From NCBI GenBank assembly GCA_964389375.1, contig CAYMDP010000005.1, positions 31,169-95,168 on the forward strand: DNA of 64,000 bases, in the 5' to 3' direction. How positions within the stretch are numbered: the stretch's first letter is position 1; each line of letters starts with the position of its first letter. The notes under the pieces are model-generated. The model was not told the origin of the DNA, ran no database searches, and saw only the letters and a list, made by a program, of their open reading frames with translations. Made by a program: the position numbers and the translations under genes. Shown one piece after another: positions 40,795 through 50,114 of the stretch. Source of the stretch: CAYMDP01 sp964389375 (lineage in GTDB: Bacteria; Bdellovibrionota; Bdellovibrionia; Bdellovibrionales; UBA1609).

Positions 40795-41549
40795 GTTTCT
40801 ATAACCCAGAATAGCTTGGTTAAAAAATAATCGCCCACCAAAATTAAAATGGAGCCAGTTACGACAGACTTCGTGGTGGCCGCTCCCACTTCTTGAGTTC
40901 CATTTTTAACATTTAGTCCAAAGTAGCAGGCGGGGATTGCGATAAAAATTGCGAAGAAGAAGCTTTTTGCAAAACCAGAAATGTAATCAGTTACGGTGAT
41001 CGTGGCATAAACCTTTTGTAAATAAAAGTGCGGATCAAGACCTAAGTCATTGGCCCCAACGATAAGTCCGCCGGTAATTCCAATGAGGTTGGCAAATGCC
41101 ACCAGAATTGGAACTGAAATCAATGTCGCGAGCACCCGAGGGATCACAATTTTTTTAATAGGGGAGGTTCCAAGGGCTCGGATGGCATCGATTTGTTGAG
41201 TGACGGTCATGGATCCAATCTCTGAGGCGATTCCAGCTCCCACTCGGGCGGCCATCATCAGGCAGGTAAACACAGGTCCCAATTCTCTGACGATAGAAAG
41301 CGAGACAATCTTTGGCACATACATAGCTCCGCCAAACTTTTCAAGACCCGCGCCAAATTGCAAAGCCATCACCATTCCGGTGCTTCCAGCCGTGATAAAC
41401 ACCAGCGGAATAGATTTGATTCCGATTTGATAAATTTGCTCAAGGACCAAACGAAAATAAAGTGGACGCTTTAAGGCATCAGAAAAAACTTGGGCACTTA
41501 AGATCGCAGTGCCTCCAAACAATGAAATGAGTTGCTGCGAAAAACTCAT
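40782..41549 (-). CDS. mlaE: MlaE-type permease (255 aa)
   Basis: Membrane partner of MlaF, five-helix MlaE family. Typical motifs: V-F-I-T-A-G-S-T-G-M-V-M-A-L-Q, I-V-R-E-L-G-P-V-F-T, A-R-V-G-A-G-I-A-S-E-I-G-S-M-T-V-T-E/Q-Q-I-D-A and L-G-T-S-P. Overlaps the mlaF start by 13 bp and the upstream lipoprotein by 4 bp. Confidence 0.96.
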   Translation of the reverse strand: MSFSQQLISLFGGTAILSAQVFSDALKRPLYFRLVLEQIYQIGIKSIPLVFITAGSTGMVMALQFGAGLEKFGGAMYVPKIVSLSIVRELGPVFTCLMMAARVGAGIASEIGSMTVTQQIDAIRALGTSPIKKIVIPRVLATLISVPILVAFANLIGITGGLIVGANDLGLDPHFYLQKVYATITVTDYISGFAKSFFFAIFIAIPACYFGLNVKNGTQEVGAATTKSVVTGSILILVGDYFLTKLFWVIETWMS

Positions 41550-42058
41550 GGGACTCTAAACTCCGAGGCAAAGGATTTGAAAGCATTTTTATCTGAAGGG
41601 TATTTTTCAGTGACCCCGGTATAGGTCAAAATGTAGAGGCAGTCGTCTTTTCGAAAGACCAATAACTCGACAAGGGATTCGATGCCGTCGATTTGGCCTT
41701 TTGCTTCTGTCTGCAGCGCCGCTCGGCCGTTGAAGGTGAGCTTTTTTTGGGCCAAGACTTCTTTCGAATCTAGAGGTTGAAGAACTGAATCGGTGACCGC
41801 CGAAAGAGAAATGTCCAAGCCGCCTTTGCAATCTGAAAGGACTGAGATGGAATTTCCGGTGGTTTTGTTTCTCCAGGCGCGATCGACCTGAACCAACTGC
41901 ACCTCTTCAAAAGGACTTTTGGGGTCTGAAAATTTATAGCTTTTAGATCGTTCAGGACCTTGAGTTGGAAGGTTCACGGATACGCATGAGGTCAGAAGAT
42001 TCCCGACTAAAATCAAGATCAAATAGAATAAGGTTCGGACACTTTTGGTGTTCATCAT
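41546..42058 (-). CDS. Lipoprotein at the head of the mla operon (170 aa)
   Basis: Signal peptide with L-L-T-S-C lipobox, then a polar mature domain of about 145 residues with R-S-K-S-Y-K-F and two cysteines. No family recognised. Start at 42058 (M-M-N-T-K-S) is preferred to an upstream in-frame ATG at 42091 since the signal peptide begins there. It overlaps mlaE by 4 bp, so it may be an MlaA/MlaC-like accessory or an unrelated passenger; its sequence does not resemble either. Confidence 0.65.
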   Translation of the reverse strand: MMNTKSVRTLFYLILILVGNLLTSCVSVNLPTQGPERSKSYKFSDPKSPFEEVQLVQVDRAWRNKTTGNSISVLSDCKGGLDISLSAVTDSVLQPLDSKEVLAQKKLTFNGRAALQTEAKGQIDGIESLVELLVFRKDDCLYILTYTGVTEKYPSDKNAFKSFASEFRVP

Positions 42059-42253
42059 GTTGTGTCTGTATATCGGAGTAAATATGAACAATTATTAAGG
42101 TCTTTCTAATATTGCTTTTAGACTTTGAACTAAGGTCTGGTGAGTCCGAGATCGAAGAGTCGAGGCCTGTCATGGCTTTGTCGCAGATGACAAGTTTCCA
42201 TCTGAGTCCGGCATCAAAATTTCCCAGTTGGCAGTTTTTTCCGCATCTCAAGT

Positions 42254-42269
42254 TGGCATCTATCCTGCT
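42254..42269 (+). promoter_or_regulatory. Sigma-54 (-24/-12) promoter of the flagellar operon
   Basis: TGGCATCTATCCTGCT has GG and GC with exact -24/-12 spacing (ten bases between the pairs) and matches the sigma-54 consensus TGGCAC-N5-TTGCW in most positions. It is 45 bp upstream of the AMIN/TPR gene, which starts a run of tightly spaced flagellar genes. A sigma-54 activator is encoded in the same run, supporting the assignment. A nearby TTGGCAGTTTTTTCCGC at 42233 has wrong spacing. Confidence 0.7.
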
Positions 42270-42313
42270 TTAGCTATCTGTAAGACCACGACTAGACAGG
42301 AAGTCAGTTAACG

Positions 42314-45160
42314 ATGAAGCAGGACGCAGACAACAAAATGAATCGGACTCAGCTCTTTAGGCCCGACCTAAGGGCTGGGTGGTCCCTTATCTTAGCCTTT
42401 GGACTAGTCCTAATCTTTGGGCCAGTTGTTTCAGCTCAAACTTCGGCAAAAACCCCAAGCAGAATTAAAGCTGAAATGAGTCGGCAAGGAGATAGCACCC
42501 ACCTTGAATTTAGCGGTGTAGAGACTTGGAACTACAACTTGGAGCCTCAAAAAGACGGTCGAGTTCTTTTAAGGATCAATGCGATGGATGATCAGTCCAT
42601 GGGAGAACTTAAAAGTTGGAGTGACTCTCTCGTGCCGAAAGTGGATGTAAAAACCGACGGCCCAGATGGACAATATATTGTTGAATTTCAAACCGGCGGG
42701 GCAGAAGTCGAAGTTTTCGACTACCAAACGGATCAACCCTCTAGACTAATTTTAGATTTTTACAAAAAAATTGAGGCAGTTGCCGAAGTGCAGCCAAAGG
42801 CTCCGGCGGTTCAGAAAAAAGCAAAAAGATCTCCGGCATCCAGTGCAGCAAAGAATATGGCTCAATCGGATGGGGCTTATCAAAAAGTTGACAGAAAACC
42901 TGCTGGCACTGAATTTATCGAAGTTAAAGAAGAGACCGAAGAGGGAAAGCCTAAGGCAGATACTTCAAAGCAAGTCGGAGTCTTTGACGCCGGTGACCCA
43001 AGTTTTGACCGCTTTCGGATCAAAGATTATCAGATCCGTGAAGATGCGATCATTCAAAGTCGCCAAAATATCTATATTAAGTTTCCGATGCTTAAGCTGC
43101 CTTCGAGCCGTTTAGACATTATAGATCAAGAGGCTCCTGAGTATGTCATTAAGCCAAAGGACAGCAAAGAGAACAAAGAGGCCCGATTTCTTTTGACTCT
43201 CGCCGAGCGCAAACGAGATGCGGCATTTTTGAAATCCTTTAAGTATTTCACTGAAACCTACCCCACCTCGGTTTACGAAGAGATTCTTAGAAATGTCGCG
43301 GCGGACGTTTATTACAGAAGATGGCAAAATACTAAGGCGCTTGAAGACTATGATTTGGTCAAAGATCAGTATAAGCGCTTGGACGCACGCTTTCCGAAGT
43401 CTCCTTTAGGCGAAAGAAATGCTCAGCGTCTTGCCTATATGGATTTGGACCGAGGCGACGGAATGGCCACAATCCAAAGCTTCGAAGATTTTTTAAAAAA
43501 ATATCCAGATTCAGCGGAAAGCGATTTTGCTCGCCGGGCTATTGCCGAGGGATATTTGTTAATTCGAAAATATGAGGATGCACTGAGGACTTACGAGGGG
43601 CTGAGGGATTCAAAAGACCCTCAACTTGCAGTCGAAGCCCATTACCGTCTGGGTGATGTTCATTTGGCCAAAGAGGACTACCCCAAAGCGATTGAGGCCT
43701 ACAAAGCGGCTCTTAAAACATATCCAGAGTTTGAAAAGGTTTTTCCAAATGCGCTTTACAACTTGGCAGAGTCCCAGTTTTGGATGGGCAATTACAAAGA
43801 AAGTCTAGAAAACTACGCACGCTATACCGAGAGTTTTCCAAAGCACGAGCACGGAAGCTATTCTTTAACCCGCATCGGAGAGCTTCTCGAAATTTTAGGT
43901 GCTGACCGCAGTCAAGTGATGGGTGCATTTTTAGAGAGCTATTTTCGGTACCGTTCCAGTCAGGGAGCTGAAATCGCTAGAATTAGACTTTTAAGTCAGC
44001 GAATGAAGGGGATGAAAGACAAAGAGTTAAAGGATGCAATGAGTGAGATGGGTCAAATCGCACGCAACTCAAAACTTCCGAAAATGTCTGAGTTTGTCAC
44101 GCTCATGACGGCGGACGGACTTTACCGCAGAAATGAAAATGAAAAGGCGATCGATTACTTGATCTCCTACTACCAAAAAAATCCAACCTCGGTGAACCAA
44201 GAATTTTTCAGACAAAGAATTTTAAGGAATATGTCCGAGATCTTACGAAGTCGAGTTGCCAAGGAACAGTTTCTTCCGGCCCTTCAGTTTCAAAGTAGTT
44301 ATGCGAATACCTGGCTAAAAAATAATGGTCGAATTGATATTCCATATTTTATTGGTCGGGCTTACGAACAGGCAGGAGTCCTTCCAGAGGCAAAAAATTA
44401 TTACGGAGCAGTTTTAACTCAACTGCAGCAGATCAAAGGAAAAGCTGAGGAAAAAGAAAGAAAAGTCGTCGAGCATCTTCCAGAAATCGAAGCCGTTCAA
44501 CTTAGACTTGCTTCTCTGGATGTAGCGAACAGAAAATATCAAGAGGCCTTCGATCGTTTGACCGAAATCACTCGAACTGAAGCGCTGACAGACGCAGAGC
44601 AAATTGAGCGTGTTCAGTTGGCGGCAAAGGTCTACGAAGAAAAGGGCGAAATTGAGAAGGCAAAAATATTTGTCCGCAATTTGATTGGCGCTTGGAAGGG
44701 AAACTCGAGCCTTCTTCCTCCAGTCTACCTGAAGCTTGCCGAGCTTGAAGATAGAACAGGAAACACTCAAGCAAGTTTGGATGCGCTCAATCAGATCCCA
44801 GTAAAATCTACGGAAGAGCAGCCCGTGCCAACAGATGTCTTAGCAAAATCCTTAGAGCTTAAGGGCGACTTGCTTGTAAAACTTAAAAAACCATTGGCCG
44901 CCGTCGAAATTTATATGGATCTTTTGGCGCAGTTTGAGGCGGATCGTCCCTTGGGGTCGGTTCGTTATAAAGCGGGTCAGATCTTGTTTCAAAGAGGGGA
45001 TCTTCGAGGAGCCGAAAAAGTTTGGGCTCCACTAGACGAAAAATCCGCGGGAGTTTATAAAAAGCTCGCCAAAGAACAAATCGAACACGCCCAGTTTAAA
45101 GATGACTACAAACGATATATTGATCGAATTCCAGCAATGGAAAAGATGAAACAGGAGTAG
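42314..45160 (+). CDS. Secreted AMIN-like/TPR-repeat protein (948 aa)
   Basis: Signal peptide ending V-V-S-A-Q. Residues about 35-160 resemble an AMIN-type beta domain (L-E-F-S-G-V-E-T-W-N-Y then R-L-I-L-D-F), followed by a low-complexity linker and about 650 residues of TPR helices (for example E-A-H-Y-R-L-G-D-V-H-L-A-K-E-D-Y-P-K-A-I). Such proteins scaffold envelope complexes in Bdellovibrio and Myxococcus relatives, but I cannot assign a known name. It is the first gene behind the sigma-54 promoter and 3 bp ahead of the activator gene. Confidence 0.75.
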   Translation: MKQDADNKMNRTQLFRPDLRAGWSLILAFGLVLIFGPVVSAQTSAKTPSRIKAEMSRQGDSTHLEFSGVETWNYNLEPQKDGRVLLRINAMDDQSMGELKSWSDSLVPKVDVKTDGPDGQYIVEFQTGGAEVEVFDYQTDQPSRLILDFYKKIEAVAEVQPKAPAVQKKAKRSPASSAAKNMAQSDGAYQKVDRKPAGTEFIEVKEETEEGKPKADTSKQVGVFDAGDPSFDRFRIKDYQIREDAIIQSRQNIYIKFPMLKLPSSRLDIIDQEAPEYVIKPKDSKENKEARFLLTLAERKRDAAFLKSFKYFTETYPTSVYEEILRNVAADVYYRRWQNTKALEDYDLVKDQYKRLDARFPKSPLGERNAQRLAYMDLDRGDGMATIQSFEDFLKKYPDSAESDFARRAIAEGYLLIRKYEDALRTYEGLRDSKDPQLAVEAHYRLGDVHLAKEDYPKAIEAYKAALKTYPEFEKVFPNALYNLAESQFWMGNYKESLENYARYTESFPKHEHGSYSLTRIGELLEILGADRSQVMGAFLESYFRYRSSQGAEIARIRLLSQRMKGMKDKELKDAMSEMGQIARNSKLPKMSEFVTLMTADGLYRRNENEKAIDYLISYYQKNPTSVNQEFFRQRILRNMSEILRSRVAKEQFLPALQFQSSYANTWLKNNGRIDIPYFIGRAYEQAGVLPEAKNYYGAVLTQLQQIKGKAEEKERKVVEHLPEIEAVQLRLASLDVANRKYQEAFDRLTEITRTEALTDAEQIERVQLAAKVYEEKGEIEKAKIFVRNLIGAWKGNSSLLPPVYLKLAELEDRTGNTQASLDALNQIPVKSTEEQPVPTDVLAKSLELKGDLLVKLKKPLAAVEIYMDLLAQFEADRPLGSVRYKAGQILFQRGDLRGAEKVWAPLDEKSAGVYKKLAKEQIEHAQFKDDYKRYIDRIPAMEKMKQE

Positions 45161-45163
45161 CGA

Positions 45164-46111
45164 GTGGCGACAACAGGATTTCATGTAATTCACACAGCTG
45201 ATCCCAAAATGCGTAAGGTCCTTGAGATGGCCGAAAATATCGCCTCAAGCCGGGCTTCGGTTCTTATCTTTGGTGAGAGTGGAACTGGAAAAGAGCTACT
45301 GGCAAGATTTATCCACTCAAAAAGTCCCCGTGCCCTTAAGAAGTTTCATGCGATCAATTGTGCGGCCCTTCCAGAGGGTTTATTAGAAAGTGAGCTCTTC
45401 GGATACGAAAAGGGAGCCTTTACAGGAGCCGACGCCAGAAAATTGGGTAAGTTCGAGATGGCCAATGATTCAACTTTTCTACTGGACGAAATTAGTGAGC
45501 TTCCGCTTCCTCTTCAGGCAAAGCTGCTTCGTGTTCTACAAGAAGGAGAAGTGGAGCGTCTTGGCGGAAATCAAACGGTTCGCGTGAACGTTAGAGTTCT
45601 TGCGACAAGTAACAGAAGTTTAACGACCATGGTTGAGAGCGGACAATTTAGAGAAGATTTATTTTATAGACTTAATGTGATCCCTCTTGAAGTACCCCCT
45701 TTGCGCACTCGACCTAAAGATATTGATCTTTTGGCGAGATTCTTTATCGATGCTTCTTGTGCAGAAAATGGAATCGAAAGAAAAAGTTTAAGCGTAGAGG
45801 CTCTAGAAAAGTTACTGAGCTGGAAGTGGCCAGGAAATATTCGTGAGCTTCAAAATGTCATCGAAAGGTCTGTCCTCTTAGCGACAGGTGGAATTGTTTC
45901 TGCAGAAGAAATTCTTATTAAAAACTTTCAAGCCCGGGAAGAAAGATCCCTCGGACCCGGAATGACCGTTTCGGAAGCAGAAAAACTTTTGATCATGAAA
46001 ACTCTCGAACACACGGGGCAAAATCGCACCCGGGCCGCACAGATGTTAGGAATTAGCATACGAACACTTAGAAACAAGTTGAACGAATACAAAGATGGAG
46101 TGCGAATATGA
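45164..46111 (+). CDS. Receiver-less sigma-54-dependent activator (315 aa)
   Basis: Only the AAA+ and Fis-type HTH domains are present: G-E-S-G-T-G-K-E-L-L, canonical G-A-F-T-G-A loop, L-L-D-E-I-S-E-L and R-T-R-A-A-Q-M-L-G-I-S-I-R-T-L-R at the end. This resembles FlrC/FleR-type flagellar regulators without their receiver. GTG start, 3 bp after the TPR gene. Its stop overlaps flgB by 4 bp. It likely activates this operon, and with no receiver may be always active or controlled by level or partner binding. A different REC-containing activator lies at 19947. Confidence 0.9.
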   Translation: MATTGFHVIHTADPKMRKVLEMAENIASSRASVLIFGESGTGKELLARFIHSKSPRALKKFHAINCAALPEGLLESELFGYEKGAFTGADARKLGKFEMANDSTFLLDEISELPLPLQAKLLRVLQEGEVERLGGNQTVRVNVRVLATSNRSLTTMVESGQFREDLFYRLNVIPLEVPPLRTRPKDIDLLARFFIDASCAENGIERKSLSVEALEKLLSWKWPGNIRELQNVIERSVLLATGGIVSAEEILIKNFQAREERSLGPGMTVSEAEKLLIMKTLEHTGQNRTRAAQMLGISIRTLRNKLNEYKDGVRI

Positions 46112-46521
46112 GCAAAGTCTTTGATACGACAACGAATGCCTTAGCCTCATCCATTAATATGAGACTTTTAAGGCATAATGTGACCTCTTCTAACATTGCA
46201 AACGCCGAAACCCCTGGTTTTAAGGCAAAGGTCGTTGATTTTGAGGAAGCTTTATCAAGGGCGATTGATCACGAAAAAATTGGACAAAATCACACAAGTC
46301 ACCCCGAGCATTATTTAATGGGTCAGGGGGCCATCTCAAGAGCTCGAGCCGATGTTTATGATAATCCCGAGATCAATATGGCGAATGATGGAAACACGGT
46401 GGACCTCGAGAGAGAGATGTCTACCTTGGCCGAGAACTCAATTATGTATAAAGCAGCACTTCAGTTGATCAACAAAAAGTTGGGACTGATGAAGTATGCC
46501 GCAAGTGACGGAGGTCGATAA
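46108..46521 (+). CDS. flgB: Flagellar basal-body rod protein FlgB (137 aa)
   Basis: Proximal rod subunit. S-S-N-I-A-N-A-E-T-P-G-F-K-A-K is the N-terminal rod signature; the C-terminal half N-D-G-N-T-V-D-L-E-R-E-M fits FlgB. Overlaps the activator's stop by 4 bp and flgC's start by 1, so the operon is tightly coupled. Confidence 0.97.
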   Translation: MSKVFDTTTNALASSINMRLLRHNVTSSNIANAETPGFKAKVVDFEEALSRAIDHEKIGQNHTSHPEHYLMGQGAISRARADVYDNPEINMANDGNTVDLEREMSTLAENSIMYKAALQLINKKLGLMKYAASDGGR

Positions 46522-46958
46522 TGGATTTTTCTACGGGAATGAGAGTTTCTAGTAGTGGTTTGTCCGCACAGCGTCTTCGTATGAATACGATCTCGTCGAA
46601 TATTGCAAATATTAATACGACTCGCTCTCCTGAGGGTGGACCTTACCGTAGAAAAGATGTGGTCTTTGAGTCCATGCCGGACGCCAGAAACTTTGGTGAG
46701 ATGCTAACTACTCGACCGGACGAAAAGATTCAGAGGGTCCAGGTGACCGATGTCCATGTGGATCTTAAGGCACCCTTGTTAAAGTTTGAGCCCAATCATC
46801 CGGACGCAAACGAAGAGGGTTATGTCGCTTATCCCAATATTAATTTGATGGAAGAGATGGCTAATATGATTCAAGCCACACGCTCTTACGAGGCTAACGT
46901 CTCGGCGATGCAAGCAACTAAAGATATGGCCATTGGGGCTTTGGAAATTGGACGATAG
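46521..46958 (+). CDS. flgC: Flagellar basal-body rod protein FlgC (145 aa)
   Basis: Rod subunit after FlgB: S-G-L-S-A-Q-R-L-R-M-N-T-I-S-S-N-I-A-N-I-N-T, and Y-P-N-I-N-L-M-E-E-M-A-N-M-I-Q-A-T-R-S-Y-E at the C-terminus, which is the conserved FlgC end. ATG overlaps the flgB stop (GATAATGG). Confidence 0.97.
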   Translation: MDFSTGMRVSSSGLSAQRLRMNTISSNIANINTTRSPEGGPYRRKDVVFESMPDARNFGEMLTTRPDEKIQRVQVTDVHVDLKAPLLKFEPNHPDANEEGYVAYPNINLMEEMANMIQATRSYEANVSAMQATKDMAIGALEIGR

Positions 46959-47008
46959 GTTTGGGGATTTAAGTAAAGTCTGGTAGACTTTAAGGAAGGA
47001 GTTGAGCC

Positions 47009-47347
47009 ATGGACGGTTTAACAATTCGAAGCGCAGAAGGAATGATTGAAACGGGGCAAACGCTTCGTGATCTACGTTCTAGCTCGGGCATGAAAAGCGA
47101 AGTGATGGGAGCCCAAGGCCCAGAGTCACGAAGCTTTGCGGACACCCTTAAAGAGGCGGTCAATACCGTCAACGCTCTTCAAAAAGATTCAGATAAAAAA
47201 ATGCAGGATCTCGCGACTGGAAAAGCCAAAAATATTCCAGAGGTCATGATCGCTTCAGAGAAAGCGGACATCGCTTTTAAGCTTATGGTTCAAGTTCGAA
47301 ATAAGATTATTGATGCCTATCATGAAGTTATGAAGATGCAGGTTTAG
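47009..47347 (+). CDS. fliE: Flagellar hook-basal body protein FliE (112 aa)
   Basis: Joins the MS ring to the rod. S-F-A-D-T-L-K-E-A-V near residue 45 and I-A-F-K-L-M-V-Q-V-R-N-K-I-I-D-A-Y-H-E-V-M-K-M-Q at the end are FliE hallmarks. Length usual. AAGGAGT before the ATG. Located 50 bp after flgC. Confidence 0.96.
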   Translation: MDGLTIRSAEGMIETGQTLRDLRSSSGMKSEVMGAQGPESRSFADTLKEAVNTVNALQKDSDKKMQDLATGKAKNIPEVMIASEKADIAFKLMVQVRNKIIDAYHEVMKMQV

Positions 47348-47367
47348 GGATTTAAAGGGGGATTCGA

Positions 47368-49017
47368 TTGCAGCAGTTATTTGGACACTTAGTTCATCAA
47401 TTTAAAGAATTTTTTAAGAGCATTACGCCCATAAAGCGCATGTCTATTATCGCCGCCAGTGTGGTGGTTATGGTGGCCATAGCGATTTCAAGTTTGATGC
47501 TTTCAGGATCGAATCATTCGGTTCTTCTTAGAGATGTACCAAGTGATAAGATGGGCCTGGTCGTCACTCAACTTCAGAAGAAAAATATCCCGTATCGAGT
47601 GGGTGGAGACGGGCAATCCATTCTTGTCCCCAATGATTTGATTCATTCGGCTCAAATGGCGATTATGACGGATCTTGCGACAGATAATATCGGGCATGTC
47701 GGCTTAGAGCTTTTTGAAAAACAAGACTTCGGCGTGACCTCTTACGCCCAGCGAATCAATTACCAAAGAGCGCTGCAGGGCGAGTTGATGAGAGCCATCA
47801 ATACCTTGTCATCGGTGAAGCAGAGTAAGGTTATTTTAGCCCTTCCTCCCAAAAAGACATTCCTTGAAGAGTCGGGAAAGACTTCAGCTTCTGTTGTTTT
47901 AGATCTACATCCTGGAAAAACTTTGTCCGTAGATCAAGTTCGAGGGATTACCTTTTTGGTCGCAAGCTCAGTTGAAGGCTTAGAGGCCGAGAATGTGACC
48001 GTCGTAGATGATCGCGGAAAAATTCTTTCAAAACAATATTCGGCGGATTCTGCGGCATCTAGTGAACTCGTCGATATGAAGCGAAAAATCGAAGCAGATC
48101 TAGAAGAACGGGTCGAATCGATTCTTTCAAAAGTGGTCGGAGCTGGAAAAGTCATTGCCCGTGTTAACGCAAGTTTAAATGCTCAGCATGTCGTTACCGT
48201 CGAAGAAAAAGTAGATCCTGAAATGACTGCGATCCGAGGCTCAACGAGCGAAGAAGAGCTTTTAGATGGAGCTCGAACAAATCCTGTTGGAATCCCAGGT
48301 GCTAGAGCGAATATTCCGGGTGCCGAAGAGGCCGATCAGGTTGGGTTTCGACAAAATGTTAGAAAGGAACTAAAGACCACGAACTTCGATGTCCCTAAAA
48401 CGATCAGAAACATTAAAGAGGCTGCTGGTGGGATTCAAAGAATCAGTGTGGCAGTCTTAGTTGATGGCCATGTCAAGCCCGGGGCCGATGGTGCGCCGAC
48501 GGGAGAAGAAAATTGGACCGAAATTCCGGCAGCGGAACTTATAAAGTACGAAACCATCGTAAAAAACGCGATCGGATTTAATGCGGCTCGCGGTGATGAT
48601 GTTAAAATTGAAAACATTCGCTTTCAAAAAGAAGATTTCTCGGAAGCGGATAGATTGTTGACAACCTTAGAGCGAAAAAAGCTTTTGCAATCTCTATTTA
48701 AGTGGTCGCTTTTGGGTTTAAGCCTTGCTCTTTTCTTCTTTATCGTCGTCAGACCTTTTATGAGATGGATTACGGATTCATTCCAAGACAGTGTTGAGGA
48801 CATGTTGCCACGAACGATCGAAGAGTTAGAAGAACTTCAAAGTGTAGACAATAGCCTTCCAGGTATGAGTGGGGCCTTGCCGGTTCTCGAAGAGTCTTTA
48901 GATCCGAATAAGGCTGAAAGTGAACTCTTAAAAGAGCGAATTATGGTTCTGATGGAAAATGATCATGAAAAAGCGGCTGGGGCATTTAGTCTGTGGATGG
49001 CAAGGAGAGATAGCTAA
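47368..49017 (+). CDS. fliF: Flagellar MS-ring protein FliF (549 aa)
   Basis: Membrane ring of the motor and export gate mount. N-terminal membrane helix (S-I-I-A-A-S-V-V-V-M-V-A-I-A-I-S-S-L-M-L), periplasmic ring-building motifs with E-S-G-K-T-S-A-S-V-V-L-D-L, second helix near residue 445 (W-S-L-L-G-L-S-L-A-L-F-F-F-I-V). The cytoplasmic tail binds FliG. TTG start with AAAGGGGG before it. The stop overlaps fliG by one base (TAATGG). Confidence 0.97.
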   Translation: MQQLFGHLVHQFKEFFKSITPIKRMSIIAASVVVMVAIAISSLMLSGSNHSVLLRDVPSDKMGLVVTQLQKKNIPYRVGGDGQSILVPNDLIHSAQMAIMTDLATDNIGHVGLELFEKQDFGVTSYAQRINYQRALQGELMRAINTLSSVKQSKVILALPPKKTFLEESGKTSASVVLDLHPGKTLSVDQVRGITFLVASSVEGLEAENVTVVDDRGKILSKQYSADSAASSELVDMKRKIEADLEERVESILSKVVGAGKVIARVNASLNAQHVVTVEEKVDPEMTAIRGSTSEEELLDGARTNPVGIPGARANIPGAEEADQVGFRQNVRKELKTTNFDVPKTIRNIKEAAGGIQRISVAVLVDGHVKPGADGAPTGEENWTEIPAAELIKYETIVKNAIGFNAARGDDVKIENIRFQKEDFSEADRLLTTLERKKLLQSLFKWSLLGLSLALFFFIVVRPFMRWITDSFQDSVEDMLPRTIEELEELQSVDNSLPGMSGALPVLEESLDPNKAESELLKERIMVLMENDHEKAAGAFSLWMARRDS

Positions 49018-50057
49018 TGGGCGTGAAACTCATAAAACATGACAATGTTAACTTTGATGATCTTCGCGGCTTCGAAAAAGCAGCCATTCTTATCAACTAT
49101 CTTGGAGAGGCCGCAGCAAAACAGCTTTTTCCTCACGTAGACGATGGTGATATTCGAAAACTTTTGGGAACAATGCAAAAGTTTAGAATTGTGCCAGTTG
49201 AAGTGACCAAGCGAGTCCTTGAAGAATTCTACGAGATGATTTCTGAGTCTGAAGATTATATTTTTTCTGAGCGACCGACCAGCAAGGACACAATTGTAGA
49301 TGCCGTGGGAGAAGAGCGAGCCCGAGGAATCTTGGGACACTTAAGTACAGCCTCTCCAATGGCCCGTAACTTAGAAAGTTTGGAGTTAGTCGATGCAAAG
49401 TCCTTATCGAACTTCTTGATCAACGAACATCCTCAAACGATTGCCGTTATTTTGGCGCACTTAGAGCCAGAGAAAAAAGGCGAGGTCCTAAAGCGTTTGC
49501 CTGAGTCCTTACAGGCCGAAGTTGTCTTAAGACTTTCGAACCTAGATCACGTTGCTCCAGAGCTGATTCTTGAAGTCGATCGAGTGTTAAAGCAAGAACT
49601 TCAGAATCTTGGTACAGTCGAGCAAGCTTCTCTTGGCGGAGTTCAGCCCGTTGCAGAGATGCTGAACGTGATGGATAAAAACACCGAAACTGCAATTATG
49701 TCTCGAATTGAAGAGAAGGATCCGATTTTAGCCGAAGAAATTCGTAAGTTGATGTTTGTCTTCGAAGATATCGTCAAAATTGATGATCGTGGAATTCAAA
49801 CACTTCTTAAAGAAGTTCCGAACGACAAGCTTCTTCTTGCTCTTAAAACAGCCAATGAAGAGATTCGTGCGAAGATCTTTAAGAATATCTCTCAGCGAGC
49901 TGCAAAACTTTTACAAGACGACCTTGGCAATATGGGACCTGCGCGACTTTCAGATGTTGAAGGGGCTCAGGTTGAGATCGTGAACGCAGCACGACGGCTT
50001 GAACAAGAAGGAAAGATCTTGATTGCCAGAGGCGGATCGGAAGACGCCTTGGTATAG
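49017..50057 (+). CDS. fliG: Flagellar motor switch protein FliG (346 aa)
   Basis: Rotor protein contacting MotA. Armadillo-like middle (E-H-P-Q-T-I-A-V-I-L-A-H-L-E-P) and the C-terminal torque helix with the charged D-D-R-G-I-Q-T-L-L-K-E-V region are both present. Full length. Its stator-contact residues appear conserved, which suggests a normal stator elsewhere in the genome. Confidence 0.97.
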   Translation: MGVKLIKHDNVNFDDLRGFEKAAILINYLGEAAAKQLFPHVDDGDIRKLLGTMQKFRIVPVEVTKRVLEEFYEMISESEDYIFSERPTSKDTIVDAVGEERARGILGHLSTASPMARNLESLELVDAKSLSNFLINEHPQTIAVILAHLEPEKKGEVLKRLPESLQAEVVLRLSNLDHVAPELILEVDRVLKQELQNLGTVEQASLGGVQPVAEMLNVMDKNTETAIMSRIEEKDPILAEEIRKLMFVFEDIVKIDDRGIQTLLKEVPNDKLLLALKTANEEIRAKIFKNISQRAAKLLQDDLGNMGPARLSDVEGAQVEIVNAARRLEQEGKILIARGGSEDALV

Positions 50058-50114
50058 TTCTGACTTTTGGGTGAACTGGTTTTTTAGACTTCTTAGGAAG
50101 AGGGGTCCGCAGCG

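Noticed and set aside
42229..42248. A second sigma-54-like site TTGGCAGTTTTTTCCGC
   Set aside because: Spacing between GG and GC is one base too long.
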